DNA of 64,000 nt from Pogostemon cablin (Eukaryota; Streptophyta; Magnoliopsida; Lamiales; Lamiaceae): NCBI GenBank assembly GCA_023678885.1, contig CM042979.1, forward strand, positions 27,084,981 to 27,148,980. The letters are read 5' to 3'. Made by a program: the position numbers and the translations under genes. This document shows, one piece after another, positions 10,012 through 19,954 of this stretch. Positions within the stretch are counted from its first letter, which is position 1; every line of letters begins with the position of its first letter. A model generated the notes under the pieces. The model was not told where the DNA came from and did not search any database. It saw nothing but the letters and a program-made list of their open reading frames with translations.

Positions 10012-11361
10012 ATGGCTCCTCTCAGGATTGCAATTAGAAGGACTTATGTCTTAAAGCCTTCAGAGCCGCAGAATGTGAAGATTCAGAGAACAATTCCACT
10101 CAAGATTGCGATACGAAGGGTCACTGCCCCAAAGCCTTCAGAGTTGCAGGCTGAAGATGTCGAAGTCGTTACAAGAAGTATATCTGAAGGCTCTTCTGTG
10201 ACAAACCATGTGGAGGAGATCGCTCTCAATAAGCCATTGTACGACGACAATGATTGTGAAGATGAATCTGTCTACCCAACTCCTCGATCCACAGAAAGCT
10301 CGGTGTATGACTCATCCATTGCCTTAGCCATGACAACAAGCACTTCGTCTGTCGAATAACAACTGGCAAGCTTGACTCAATCTGTTGCTGCACTCACGAA
10401 ACAAAGTCAAGAGCAGGGTCTATTGATCTTCAAGCTAATGGAGAAGATGACCAATGCCGAAACAAGCCATGCAATTGAAAAACTAGTTGAGGATGAAGGC
10501 GAGGAGGAGGACTCCACAAAGCATTATCTATCTGAAATGAAGCCAGTTGAGGAAGAGATACAAATTTCTGCTGACGGAATGCTTCCTATGAATCAACTGA
10601 AGAATATCGTACTAGAGACGATAACAGACAAGTTTAAAGAGAGCTCTAAATCTTCTGTTGCCTATAAAAAGCCATATACGAAGAGAGTTGACAACTTGAA
10701 GATGCCAGTTGACTACCAGCCTCCTAAATTTCAACAATTCGATGGCAAAGGCAACCCAAGACAACACATAGCGCACTTTGTCGAGACATGCAATGACGCT
10801 GGAACCTTTGATGATCACATGCTCAAACAATTTGTCCGCTCACTGAAAGGAAATGCTTTTGATTGGTATATCGACTTGGAAGCTAACTCCATCGATAGCT
10901 GGGGGCAAATGGAAAAAGAGTTTCTCAATCGCTTCTATAGCACTCGAAGGACTGTTAGTATGATTGAATTGACTAGCACTTGCCAGTGCAAAGAAGAGCC
11001 AGCAATCGATTATATTAATCGGTGGAGAAATCTAAGCTTGAACTGCAAAGATCAATTGTTCGAAGTCTCTGCCATCAACATGTGCATTCAAGGGATGCAA
11101 TGGAGCCTGCGATATATTCTCCAAGGAATCCAGCCAAAGACTTTTGAAGAACTAGCTACAAAAGCTCATGACATGGAGTTGAGTATCATATCAAGTGACT
11201 TCGAATGGCCTTCAATTAACAACTCTTATGAGATTGAAGATATGTCTTCCGATAAGCCACTTAAGAAGGAACTGCAAATAAAGACTCCAATCTCTATAAA
11301 GATTCAAAGAAATGAAGTTAAAACAAGAGAAAATGGTGCATCCCATGACTGGGGGCAATAA
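10012..11361 (+). pseudogene. Ty3/gypsy-type Gag polyprotein with one in-frame stop
   Basis: One frame runs from the ATG at 10012 to TAA at 11359-11361 (450 codons), broken only by TAA at 10357-10359. Upstream is a basic N-terminal repeat region in which LKPSEPQ and PKPSELQ sit in duplicated blocks, followed by an acidic stretch. Downstream is the Retrotrans_gag domain (about residues 230-400 of the joined frame): FDGKGNPRQHIAHFVETCND, LKGNAFDWYIDL, WGQMEKEFLNRFYS, DYINRWRNLSLNC. No CCHC knuckle is visible at the C-terminus. Gag forms the virus-like particle that packages element RNA. The stop context GAA-TAA-CAA suggests a CAA to TAA transition, because a Q-Q-L reading fits the surrounding frame. 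The rest of the frame is clean, consistent with a young element. Confidence 0.9.
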
Positions 11362-12180
11362 ACTATCTCAAAACCTCACAAGGCAATGCTCCCCGACATG
11401 AGCGAAAACTGTCCACATAACACTCCTTTATATGAGTCAAAACTATCTAAAATCTCTCAAGTTATGTTCCTCGACACGAGCGAAAACTGTCCACATTACG
11501 CTCCTTGATATGAGCTAAAACTATCCACACGTTATGCTCCTTGATACGAGTTTAAAACTATCTCACTCAAATCAAATCTCCTTGAGAAGAGACGAAACTC
11601 TCTACATGTTACGCTCCCTGATACGAGCCTAAATTATCCAACTCAAATCAAAGCTCCTTGAGAAGAGACGAAACTCTCTACATGTTACGCTCCTTGATAC
11701 GAGCTTAAACTTTTCAACTCAAGTTCAAAACTCCTTGAGAAGAGTATAAACTGTCTACAAATCAAATTCAAGACTCCTTGAGAAGAGTATAAACTGTCTA
11801 CAAATCAAATTCAAGATTCCTGGAGAAGAGTATAAACTGTCTACAAATTCGAGTTCAAGACTCATTGACACGAGTATAAACTGTCAACAAATCTAAGTTA
11901 CGCTCCTTGACGCACGAGCCTAAACTGCATGTTACTCCTGGTCCGCATGAGTATAAACTGTGTACGACAAACTCCTGGTCCGCATGAGTATAAACTGTGC
12001 ACGACACTCACCAAAGGTAATTATACGTGGTTAAACTGTTAATTCACCCCACTCAGGTATTTTAAGTGGTAAAAGCATTAAGTACCCTACTTTGTCTAAA
12101 GTGGCTAAAGAATAGTCACTCCTGACCCGCACGAGTATAAACTATGTACGGCACCCTCCCATTTCAAATCTTATCATGTC
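11362..12180 (+). repeat. Imperfect tandem repeats downstream of gag
   Basis: Diverged repeats of the type CTCCTTGAGAAGAGTATAAA, with a period near 43 bp at 11730-11900 and looser earlier units (GCTCCTTGATACGAG). The section ends in CTCCTGGTCCGCATGAGTAT units. Non-coding. Such repeats are common between gag and the 3' LTR in Ty3/gypsy-derived non-autonomous elements. Confidence 0.8.
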
Positions 12181-12868
12181 TCTTTGAACTACGTTATGAC
12201 TTGATCCTCTGCAATGAGGTACGTAGGCAGCTTAGCATTTTGCTAAGTTCAGTCATAATTCAGTTCATTGTCATCAAGTTGGTGAGACAAGCGACAAGTT
12301 GAAGCATGAAGGAGATAAGAAAAGGTTGATAAAGGGAAGACAATGATTGAAAAATGTGAGCGAAGAAAACAAAAAGTTTGTGATGGTTAGAGAAATCTGA
12401 ATTCTTATTATATTAAAGAAGATCCAAATTTTCGAAGATCTTGAGAATCCTGAAATAAAAAAGAAGAAGAAAAAGGAGTTGGATTGAAAATTGTTAAATT
12501 AAGAGTTGTTGATTGAATTATTATTTAATTCACTCAAAAGCTCTCTTAATTTAGCCTGATAGGCTTATTTTATGGGGTATAAATTGATGTGATCATAAGT
12601 TAATTAGACCCATCATATTAGTAGTCTAACAAAGTTAAGGGAAATCAAGATAAGTTGATGCAATTGGAGCCCAAGAAATATTTGGTTCAATTCAACCAAT
12701 TGGCCCAAATAGTTGAGTACTAGCAATTGATCAAATTTATTTGAAGCCCAAAGTTGAATAGTCTTACTATAATGGGCCTAGCACAAATAAAGGAGAATTG
12801 ATCAAAGCCCAAGTTGAGAAAATAAATGGTTTCAAATAAAAGTCAAAATTAGTACAAGGAAGTCAAAA
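12181..12868 (+). other. Element interior with no ORF
   Basis: Contains GGTACGTAGGCAGC (about 12219), a motif frequently seen in Ty3/gypsy untranslated regions. A/G-rich sequence with GGCCCA/TGGGCC words follows. No coding frame. Confidence 0.5.
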
Positions 12869-12940
12869 TTGAGGGCATTGCGCTTTCTTCCTCTCTGTTT
12901 CCCCCCTTATTTCCTCCCTGTGAATCAGCCTAATCTAGCA

Positions 12941-13300
12941 ATGGATCCAAAAGTCTCGGCCGAAAAAACTGTGAAGGCTTCCCAATGGGTCGCGGACGCC
13001 GCCAAACCCTTCGTGGAAGTCGTCAACGCCGCTGACTCGGCCGCCAAAGCCGTGAGGGAAGCTGCTAAAGACTTGAAGGCCCTCAAAGATAAGTCTAAAT
13101 GCCTCGTGGATGCCGCCAAACCCTTCGTGGAAGTCGTCAACGCCGCTGACTCGGCCGCCGAAGCTGTTAGGTACGCTGTTAAAGACATGGAAGGCCTCAA
13201 AGATGCTGCCCAAGACCTTGAGAATGCTGCCAAATTCCTCGAGGATGCTGCCAAATCAGTTGAGGAATCCGCCTTGCCCGTCACTGTGCCGCCGCTGTGA
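12941..13300 (+). CDS. Ala-rich helical-repeat ORF inside the gag-only retrotransposon
   Basis: A 119-codon frame starts at the ATG at 12941, whose context AGCAATGGAT is good, and ends TGA at 13298-13300. An in-frame ATG at 12869 would add a hydrophobic leader of 24 residues, but I prefer 12941. The protein is rich in Ala, Lys, Asp and Val. It has a near-perfect 114-nt duplication (12995-13108 and 13109-13222) encoding DAAKPFVEVVNAADSAA twice, then shorter DAA/NAA-K repeats. The pattern predicts amphipathic alpha-helix or coiled coil and is reminiscent of LEA-like or apolipoprotein-like repeats. I recognise no named domain. It is in the same sense as gag, so it could be expressed from a spliced or internal transcript. 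It may be captured host sequence. GC content is far above its surroundings. Confidence 0.55.
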   Translation: MDPKVSAEKTVKASQWVADAAKPFVEVVNAADSAAKAVREAAKDLKALKDKSKCLVDAAKPFVEVVNAADSAAEAVRYAVKDMEGLKDAAQDLENAAKFLEDAAKSVEESALPVTVPPL

Positions 13301-13760
13301 AGCAGCCACCATGGTAGTCTGCCATCGATTGCTCTCCCGCTTTTCAAATCAACGTCTTCGAAGGTGAGAGCCCAACAAGCAACCACCATGGGTGGTCCGC
13401 CGTTGACTACTCTCCACCTCAACGTCGTCGGAGATGAGAGCCCAACAAGTAAATACCATGGGTAGCCTACCATTGATTGCTCTCCACCTCACGGTACGAG
13501 CCCGACAAGCAACCACCATGGGTGGTCTGCCATCGATTGCTCTTCACCTCGACACTATTGGTCTAACTTCAGCCTTCAAATCAGTCTTCGGAGGTCTGTA
13601 ACACCTCTCCACCCACTTCCGTCGGAGGTGCGAGCCCAACAAGCAGCTACCATGGATAGCCCGCTGTTGACCGCTCTCTATCTCACAGTGTGAGCCCGAC
13701 AAGCAACCACCATGGGTGGTCCACCGTCGATCGCTCTCCACCTCGATGTCACTAGTCTTG
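13300..13760 (+). repeat. About 60-70 bp tandem repeats downstream of the extra ORF
   Basis: Units beginning GCCCAACAAGCAACCACCAT recur near 13368, 13439, 13500, 13632 and 13692, with a partial unit at 13305. Each contains ACCATGGGTGGTC or a variant, then a GATTGCTCTCCACCTC block. Spacing is about 60-71 bp, with one double gap. The frames are not kept open, so this is non-coding repeat. Confidence 0.8.
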
Positions 13761-14384
13761 ACTCCTTGTATATGTTAAGGTCTTCTCTTCTCTTCTCTTT
13801 TGCGTGAAAAGGAATCTGCACAAAAAGGGGAAGCAAATCAGGTGATGAAAATTGCTTTATCAAACTATGATTTAGTTGGCTGTGATGTGAGAATTGGAGG
13901 GTTTGAGCTCATCTTATATAGTGGTGAAGTTTCATACGAATAAGTCCTTTGTGAATATGGATTTCTCTTTGCGATAGGTTATCTAGGATGTTGGATATAT
14001 TTTCATACCGATATCTCTTGTGAAGGGTAGATGAATAGTTGAGTTTATCTTCAAGATAATGTGAAATTATTTCTTGGAGGCCAAGTATTGAGCTGTGCTA
14101 GCGAATATATGAAGATCGTAACAGATTGATGTCAATAAGGATTTGTGGATATTTGATTTTCAATTCTATGACGTGTTTGGCAGCTGCATTATTTATTAAA
14201 TTTTGGAGGTTTGTTTGTTACTTGGCCAGAAGTAGTGAAATAAAAAAGGTCAATGAAATAATGGGCCAAGAAAAAAATTGAAAGCCCAACTCAAGAATTA
14301 GCCAGACTGATAAAAAAGGATGTGTGTATTGCAATTTGTCCACTTCAAGAATAAAATCCAGTGAACAAAATGCAAGGGGGCATT
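13761..14384 (+). other. 3' internal region and polypurine tract
   Basis: No ORF. The polypurine tract GCAAGGGGG sits at 14372-14380, just before the 3' LTR start at 14385, and primes plus-strand synthesis. Confidence 0.75.
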
Positions 14385-15381
14385 TGTAGGCAATTAAATT
14401 TTATTGCCTAATAAATATAAATGCAAAAGAAAATATATTAAATATTGATTAAATATTTATTTATTAAGGAATTTAAATAAATTAATTCCTAAAATAAATA
14501 AATAAATAAATGATAATTAATATAATTATTTGAGTCAAATCCAAGTCAAATAAGCTTAATCTAAGTCATATGGGCTCAATTCAAGTCAAGTGGGCCTGAC
14601 TCAAGTCACCAAGCCCAACAAATCAAGTCTAGCAGGCCTAATTAAATTAATTATGCCCAGGTTAAATCCTACGGGTTTAATTAAATTAAATAAGCCCGTA
14701 TCCAGTCCAGCAGACTTAATTAAAGGAGAAAAGACCAACATATCTTTTCAAAGAGAAAATATCTCACAAGTGGTTATTTTCTCTACCTATAAATAAGGAC
14801 CTTCAGTCCTCATTCCATTCACTCTGAAAATCCTGAAGACCTGAAGAACTCTGAAGATTCAAGTGAAAATCAGGTTCGATCAAGATCCGGTCAAGTGAAG
14901 TTCAAGTCAAGACCAAGTTCAAGTTCAAGATCAAGATCAAGTCGAAGAACACTCAAGATCTTCAAATCAAGTTCAAGTCATCTTCAAGTCAAGAACAACA
15001 GCCGATCAAAGACCAAGGTGCTAAACCTCTTCGATCCGGCGTTCTTCATATCAAATTCATCCATCTGTCTCCGTGAAGTCAACGTTCTACCAAATTGAGT
15101 GTCGTACTTCACAACAAATCTTCAAGTCAACGTTTGATCCGAACAAAGGCTCGACACCTCCGGATAAACGTTTTAAAGCTTCAAGTCAACCCCGAGCTCG
15201 GACAAGCTTCATCCGAAGATCCGGCTCCGAAAGTTGAAAAAGTCAAGAAATCAACTCAAGAGAGGAATCAGAGGATAAATAGAAGCTGTTTATTTAAATT
15301 CTCAACTTCAATCCACTTTGGATTTTCGTTGTAATTTCTTTTGTGTTTATTATTTTATAAATACAAAATTTTGTTGTTACA
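14385..15381 (+). repeat. 3' LTR
   Basis: About 997 bp, same termini as the 5' LTR. It differs by roughly 17 substitutions plus a 6-bp CAAGTT/TTCAAG unit gain and a 1-bp indel, counted by eye. TATA box at 14788-14795. Confidence 0.95.
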
Positions 15382-15386
15382 ATGTT

Positions 15387-15824
15387 ATTTTATTATTATT
15401 TTGTATTTTTCTATAATATATATTGAATTTGAAAAAAATAAAATTACAACCAGCCTTAATTCGAGGAATTTTTTTTTTTCAAATTAGACACTTTTAAAAT
15501 AGAGCTCAAAATTGAGACATTAACTAAAAATTGAATCTTTAAAATTTTTCTATTTAGAGTGACACATGTGATAGCCGTATTTAATGATATGATTGTGTTT
15601 GATATTTGATTTCTTCCCCAATTTTTAGGTGAGACCGTATCCAATCCATTAACCCAATTAAATAATTTTAAAGGGTAATGTTTGGTTGTTATAAAATTAA
15701 AAAATTGAATAATTAGTCATAAAGTGATAGTAATTGGGTCTAAATAAATTTGAAGGTTCTTGTTAGGTTAATATCAAATTAAAAAAAATTAAAAAATTAA
15801 TTATTAAAGGAAAATTAATTAGGT

Positions 15825-15826
<2 letters not shown>
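15387..15826. other. AT-rich intergenic sequence
   Basis: No ORF or known element. GGTGAGACCGTATCC near 15627 resembles the GAGACGGT motif at 23.9 and 37.2 kb, which may mark a fragment of another repeat. Confidence 0.4.

Positions 15827-15907
<81 letters not shown>
15827..15907. repeat. (TA)n microsatellite
   Basis: About 80 bp of uninterrupted TA dinucleotides directly abutting a Stowaway MITE, which inserts at TA. Confidence 0.97.
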
Positions 15908-15909
<2 letters not shown>

Positions 15910-16131
15910 CCTCCGTTCCTTCCAGGGGTTCTTTTCTTTTTGCACGTTGATTAGGGAGTATTATTATTTAATGTGTAGTTAGTAGTTGTATTAGTGAAAG
16001 TGTGGTTCTCATACTTTAATTGTATTAGAGGATGTAAGTAGGACCTATATGTGTAAAAAAAATAAACGAAACTCTTTGGGTGGGATGCCCAAAATGGAAA
16101 AAAAAAAACCCTCTTTAAAGGGGATGGAGAG
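15908..16131. mobile_element. Stowaway-type MITE
   Basis: Left end TCCCTCCGTTCCTTCC, right end GGGGATGGAGAGA. The interior matches the other Stowaway copies (ATTATTTAATGTGTAG, TTGTATTAG). Inserted beside the TA microsatellite, so the TA duplication cannot be told apart from the repeat. Confidence 0.75.
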
Positions 16132-16400
16132 ATATATATTTTTTTTTTCTTTTTTACGTTTTCTTATTTAATTTATATTTTTTATTATTTAAAAATATAA
16201 TAGTAATTTAAAATTTATTATTCCTTTAATTTATTTTTAATTTAAATATCATAAATTTATAAAATGTTAATTTAAATATCATAAATTTATAAAATGTGAT
16301 AATATTTTTAAAAAGTTGTAATATTTTTTTAAATAAAAAAATCTAATCACATAAAAGTGATAAATTTTCATTTGAATTATGTTTTGAATATTTCATAATA
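16132..16400. other. AT-rich sequence
   Basis: Contains a 29-bp direct duplication around 16240-16298 (TTTAAATATCATAAATTTAT twice). No gene. Confidence 0.5.
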
Positions 16401-16795
16401 TTAAAAACTTAGTTGATGAGTGTAGAAATCACATGAATTTAGGGTCCAATTATAGCATGGTTCCATACAATTATGCTTAGTTTGAGTGTTTAAGTGTCCT
16501 AGATTGCGGGATATTTGTAAATATTTGGAGAATTTGTACTTTGGTGGAATTTGTGTAATTTTCAGGTATAAATGAATTCTAGAGGTGAAGAGGAATATGT
16601 AGGAAAAAGCGGATCTCAATTCGGAGTTAAAACGAGGGAAAACGAACCAAAGACAACACAGAAAAGACAACACTATTCAGAAAAGTGTTGTCTATTCAGA
16701 AGTGCAAGAAATGTACAGAGAGCTGAAATTTTGCAAGAAAACACGGGCAGATGCATAATATGTGAGACCGTCTTATTGATGACTAAAAAATGATA
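16401..16795 (+). mobile_element. Solo fragment of an Athila-like Ty3/gypsy LTR
   Basis: The text around GTGTTTAAGTGTCCTAG, GGAATTTGTGTAATTTTCAG and the AGACAACACT...AGTGTTGTCT hairpin (16665-16693) is typical of long LTRs from Athila-type elements. The 48.2-48.8 kb LTR on the other strand has the same hairpin arrangement. No internal region is attached. Boundaries are approximate. Confidence 0.5.
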
Positions 16796-16839
16796 ATATT
16801 TATACGGAAATGTGATATCAAATTGATGAAAAGTGATAA

Positions 16840-17425
16840 GAAATAATTACTGATAGGTACACACTTTGTACCCCTAATTACTACTAGATACATTGATTTA
16901 AAATAATTATTATTTAATACAAAATATTAAAGTAAAATACCAAATATACCCCTAAACCCATATACCTTTAAAACACTAACCCCAACCTCCACCCACCACC
17001 GGACCACCGCTGCCGCTGCCGGAATGCCGCCGCCGCCGGCGGAGCTCCAGCGGCCGGTCGCCGGAAAATCTGGTCGTCAGGAAAAAAAAAAACTGGTCGC
17101 CGGAAAGCTGCCGCGCCGCCGCCGCCGGAGCTCCGGCAGCCGGTCGCCGGAAAAACTGCCGCCGCCGGAAAAGCTGCCGGACCGCCGCCGCCGGACCACC
17201 ACATTTTTTTGCTGCACACACTTTTTTTTTCCTGCACACACTTTTTTTGCTGCACATACTTTGCTGCACATGAACTTTTGATGCACACAATATTTATGTG
17301 CAGCACATTAATAGGGGTAATATTGGAATATCACTATATATTTTTGTACCTAGTAGTAATATTTTTGTATGTTTGTATCTCATAGTAATTTAGGGTTTTT
17401 TTGTGTACCTAGTAGTAATCCTCCC
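16840..17425 (-). mobile_element. Mutator-like MITE, family A, copy 2
   Basis: Inverted relative to copies 1 and 4. The perfect 9-bp TSD is AAGTGATAA (16831-16839 and 17426-17434). It has the same GC-rich TTTCCGGCGACC core and TGTGCAGCAAAA repeats, with one core module shorter than copy 1. Non-coding. Confidence 0.92.
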
Positions 17426-17434
17426 AAGTGATAA

Positions 17435-17693
17435 CATTTAAAATAAAAGTTGATAACATCTTTAATAAAAAGTAAAAAATAATTACGAAAGTGAATTTGC
17501 GAACAATTTATAGAATTGATAAAAAGTGATAATAATTTTAATTAAAGTGATACAAAGAAAAGTAATAACTAACCATTAAACTATTTCTTGAATAATTAGT
17601 AGGATGGATAAAAAGTGATATTTGATCAATAAAAATTTATAACCATTTAATTAAATTATTTTATGAACAACTCATAAAATGTATAAAAAGCTA
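17435..17693. other. TATCACTTTT-type AT-rich repeat
   Basis: GATAAAAAGTGATA-like words repeat on this strand, the same diffuse repeat that flanks family A copies 1 and 4. No gene. Confidence 0.5.
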
Positions 17694-17895
17694 CTCCTTC
17701 CATCCCAGGTAAAGATGACCGTTTAATTTTTGCACTTGAATTAAGGAGTATTATTATTTTATGTGTATTGAGTAGTTGTATTAGAGGGGTGTGATGGTAG
17801 TGCTGGACCTTTTTGCTAAAAGGAAAAAATGAGAACCTTTAAATGAAATGCCCAATATAATAGAATAGGGATCTTTCGGCAGGATGGAGAAAGAA
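17694..17895. mobile_element. Stowaway-type MITE
   Basis: Left CTCCTTCCATCCCAGG, right GGCAGGATGGAGAAAGAA, flanked by TA on each side. Typical interior (TTATTTTATGTGTATTGAG). Confidence 0.8.
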
Positions 17896-17954
17896 TAACA
17901 TTTTTAGTTTAAAATGATACTCAATCAAAGTAAAGTGATAACAAAACCTTAGAA

Positions 17955-17955
17955 C

Positions 17956-18003
<48 letters not shown>
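17955..18003. repeat. (AAT)n microsatellite
   Basis: About 16 perfect AAT units. Confidence 0.95.
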
Positions 18004-18007
<4 letters not shown>

Positions 18008-18185
18008 TTATATAATATTAATTTAAATTAATAAAATAAATGAACTGTGTATAAATTAATTTAATTCAAAATAAATTATGGACATTCGACCCGCAACAAG
18101 ATAAGACAACTGGCTGCAAACTTCATTGAATTTAAGTCTCCAAACACGGCCTGCTTTTTTTCATTTTTATTTTTTAAATCTAATG
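18004..18185. repeat. Segment duplicated at 23698-23875
   Basis: AAATAAATGAACTGTGTAT, ATTATGGACATTCG and CAACTGG(C/T)TGCAAACTTC occur in the same order in both places. Non-coding here. The second copy is separated from its left flank by the foldback element at 22824-23690. Confidence 0.7.
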
Positions 18186-18856
18186 CTTACTAACTAAATT
18201 AGTGAAAGATACTACTATCTTTTACTCTATTTTACGCCAAAAAAAAGTCCATAAAAAGTTATTGGGAACTTTTACTCTTTTATACAAAAGAAAGTTTTTC
18301 CTCTGACAAGAATTATGGAGTAATAAATTATCTATTTATCGAAAGGAGTACTACTTGACTTTGTGAAGAATACTACTCGACAGGTTTGAAGAGTAATGTT
18401 ATTTAAAAAATAAACATATACTATAAATTTACAAAATATTGCAATTTATTTATAGAAGAATATGATCTTGTATATAAGATAAAAGTATTATTGAGGAAGA
18501 TTGAATAGACTAGCACTTGAAATTGATCCAAAATTGTAAATCTTGCACTATGTTTAACCAGACTGCAGATCACACACACTAACTAATACTGCAAACAAAA
18601 TATCAGGGAAGATTCGAGAAAACGGATTATCTATTCGATTCTGCTAATAGAGATTCACAAAAAACAACCGACAATTGCTAACAAAATATCAACCCAGATT
18701 TATTCACAAATTAAACTAATGATGAGCTGCATAGTAATTAGTTAAAGCAAAACAAACAAACTCATGCCTACTCCTTCCTTCTTGTCTCACTCTTAAGGTT
18801 AAGGTTGATACTTTCCTTTTAGGTATTGATATTTTTCTTTTACGGTGTATAAAACA
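18186..18856. other. Intergenic sequence, nothing recognised
   Basis: AT-rich with a few short frames that have no homologous copies in the window. I see no gene. Confidence 0.5.
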
Positions 18857-19000
18857 GAGTGAGGCTCTTGTGCCCGGAGACACCGTACCCCTTTGCAATT
18901 TAAATCTCTAGCAATACATAGGTTTAAATAGAATATGGAGGGGGAGGGTTGTGTTCCATGGGGGGCACGGTGTGTCTCCGGGAGCGTAGGAGCTTTTGCC
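18857..19000 (-). mobile_element. Mutator-like MITE, family B, copy 2
   Basis: Starts GAGTGAGGCTCTTGTGCCCGG shortened form (GAGTGAGGCTCTTGTGCC) and ends GGAGCTTTTGCC, the same two ends as family B copies at 5987 and 28481. I find no 9-bp duplication here, so the boundaries rest on end similarity only. Confidence 0.6.
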
Positions 19001-19018
19001 ATGTTTTATTATATCATA

Positions 19019-19945
19019 CTCCCTTTGTCCCGTCTAGGGATGGCAATGGGTAGGGTACCCGCTTATTTTGAGATACCCGTACCCGTATCCGATTAAAAAA
19101 CAACTACCCGTACCCGTATCCGTCCCGTTTAAAAAATTTATTATGGTACCCGTACCCGTCCCATTACCATTTAGCAATACCCGCGGGTACCCATACCCGT
19201 TTAATATTCATTTATTTTATATATATTTATATTTTTTTATTGTCTAAATAATTATAATAATAAAAATCACATTATTATTAATTAAATATAAAATAAATAT
19301 AATATAAATTCTATTATTTTAAATAAATATTTAATAAATATGATTAAATAAAACTTATAACAATTAATTAAATATATAAACCATCTTATAATATATAAAT
19401 TATATAATATATATTAAATTTTATAAAAAAAAATATATATAATCGGGGTACCCGCGGGTTTTGAGGCATTACCCGTACCCGTCCCAAATCCTAACGGGTA
19501 TTTCTTACAACTACCCGTACCCGTCCCAAACCCGTTTACAACTACCCGTACCCTACCCATTAGGGTTCGGGTAGACCGGGTACCCAGAAATACCCGTCCC
19601 ATTGCCATCCCTAGTCCCGTCCTAATAGTAATGTTTGTTTTTTGTACGGATTAAGAAATATAGTATTTTAATGTGTATTGAGGTGAGTATAATCCATTCG
19701 TCCAACTTTAACGTTTACGTTTTTCATTTTGGTTTGTCTCAAGTTAAGGTTTACATTTATTTTTTTGTCAAGTTGGACCCATATAAAATAATTAATTATT
19801 TTGTGTAGGCTCACACACAACATTAATACAACTACCCACTTCATATTAAATAATATTATTTCTCTCACCCCATTACACATTAAAATATTATATCTCTTAA
19901 TATACGTACAAAAAGTATAAATAAACTAACTTAGGAGGGAGGGAG
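19019..19945. mobile_element. Composite Stowaway region with a nested hAT
   Basis: A Stowaway left end CTCCCTTTGTCCCGTC is split at 19034 by the hAT at 19035-19613. Its interior resumes at 19622 (TAGTAATGTTTG...). At about 19691 a second Stowaway-like start (AATCCATTCGTCCAAC) appears, and the region ends CTTAGGAGGGAGGGAG at 19945 with TA. The right half of the first Stowaway is missing, so either the second one inserted into it with loss of sequence or the two lie side by side. Confidence 0.65.
19035..19613. mobile_element. hAT-type MITE (TAGGGATGGCAAT ends), nested
   Basis: Perfect 16-bp inverted ends TAGGGATGGCAATGGG. Perfect 8-bp TSD GTCCCGTC (19027-19034 and 19614-19621). The subterminal regions carry many TACCCGTACCCG repeats on both sides of an AT-rich centre, which is the usual layout of hAT transposase binding sites. 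Length 579 bp, non-coding. Confidence 0.95.
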
Positions 19946-19954
19946 TATTGGGTA

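Larger units (their letters stand above)
8951..15381 (+). mobile_element. Complete non-autonomous LTR retrotransposon, gag-only (TR-GAG/LARD-like)
   Basis: Two near-identical LTRs (8951-9942 and 14385-15381) begin TGTAGGCAATT and end GTTGTTACA. They are flanked by a perfect 5-bp TSD, ATGTT (8946-8950 and 15382-15386). A primer-binding site follows the 5' LTR and a polypurine tract (AAGGGGG) precedes the 3' LTR. The interior has a Ty3/gypsy-type gag, no protease, reverse transcriptase, RNase H or integrase, two blocks of tandem repeats and an extra Ala-rich ORF. By eye I count roughly 17 substitutions and a few small indels between the LTRs (about 98% identity), so the insertion is young. Mobility would need enzymes from an autonomous partner. 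Confidence 0.95.

Noticed and set aside
12925..13473. 182-codon minus-strand frame opposite the Ala-rich ORF
   Set aside because: Shadow of a GC-rich coding-like repeat region; the plus frame has the better start and matches the element's sense.
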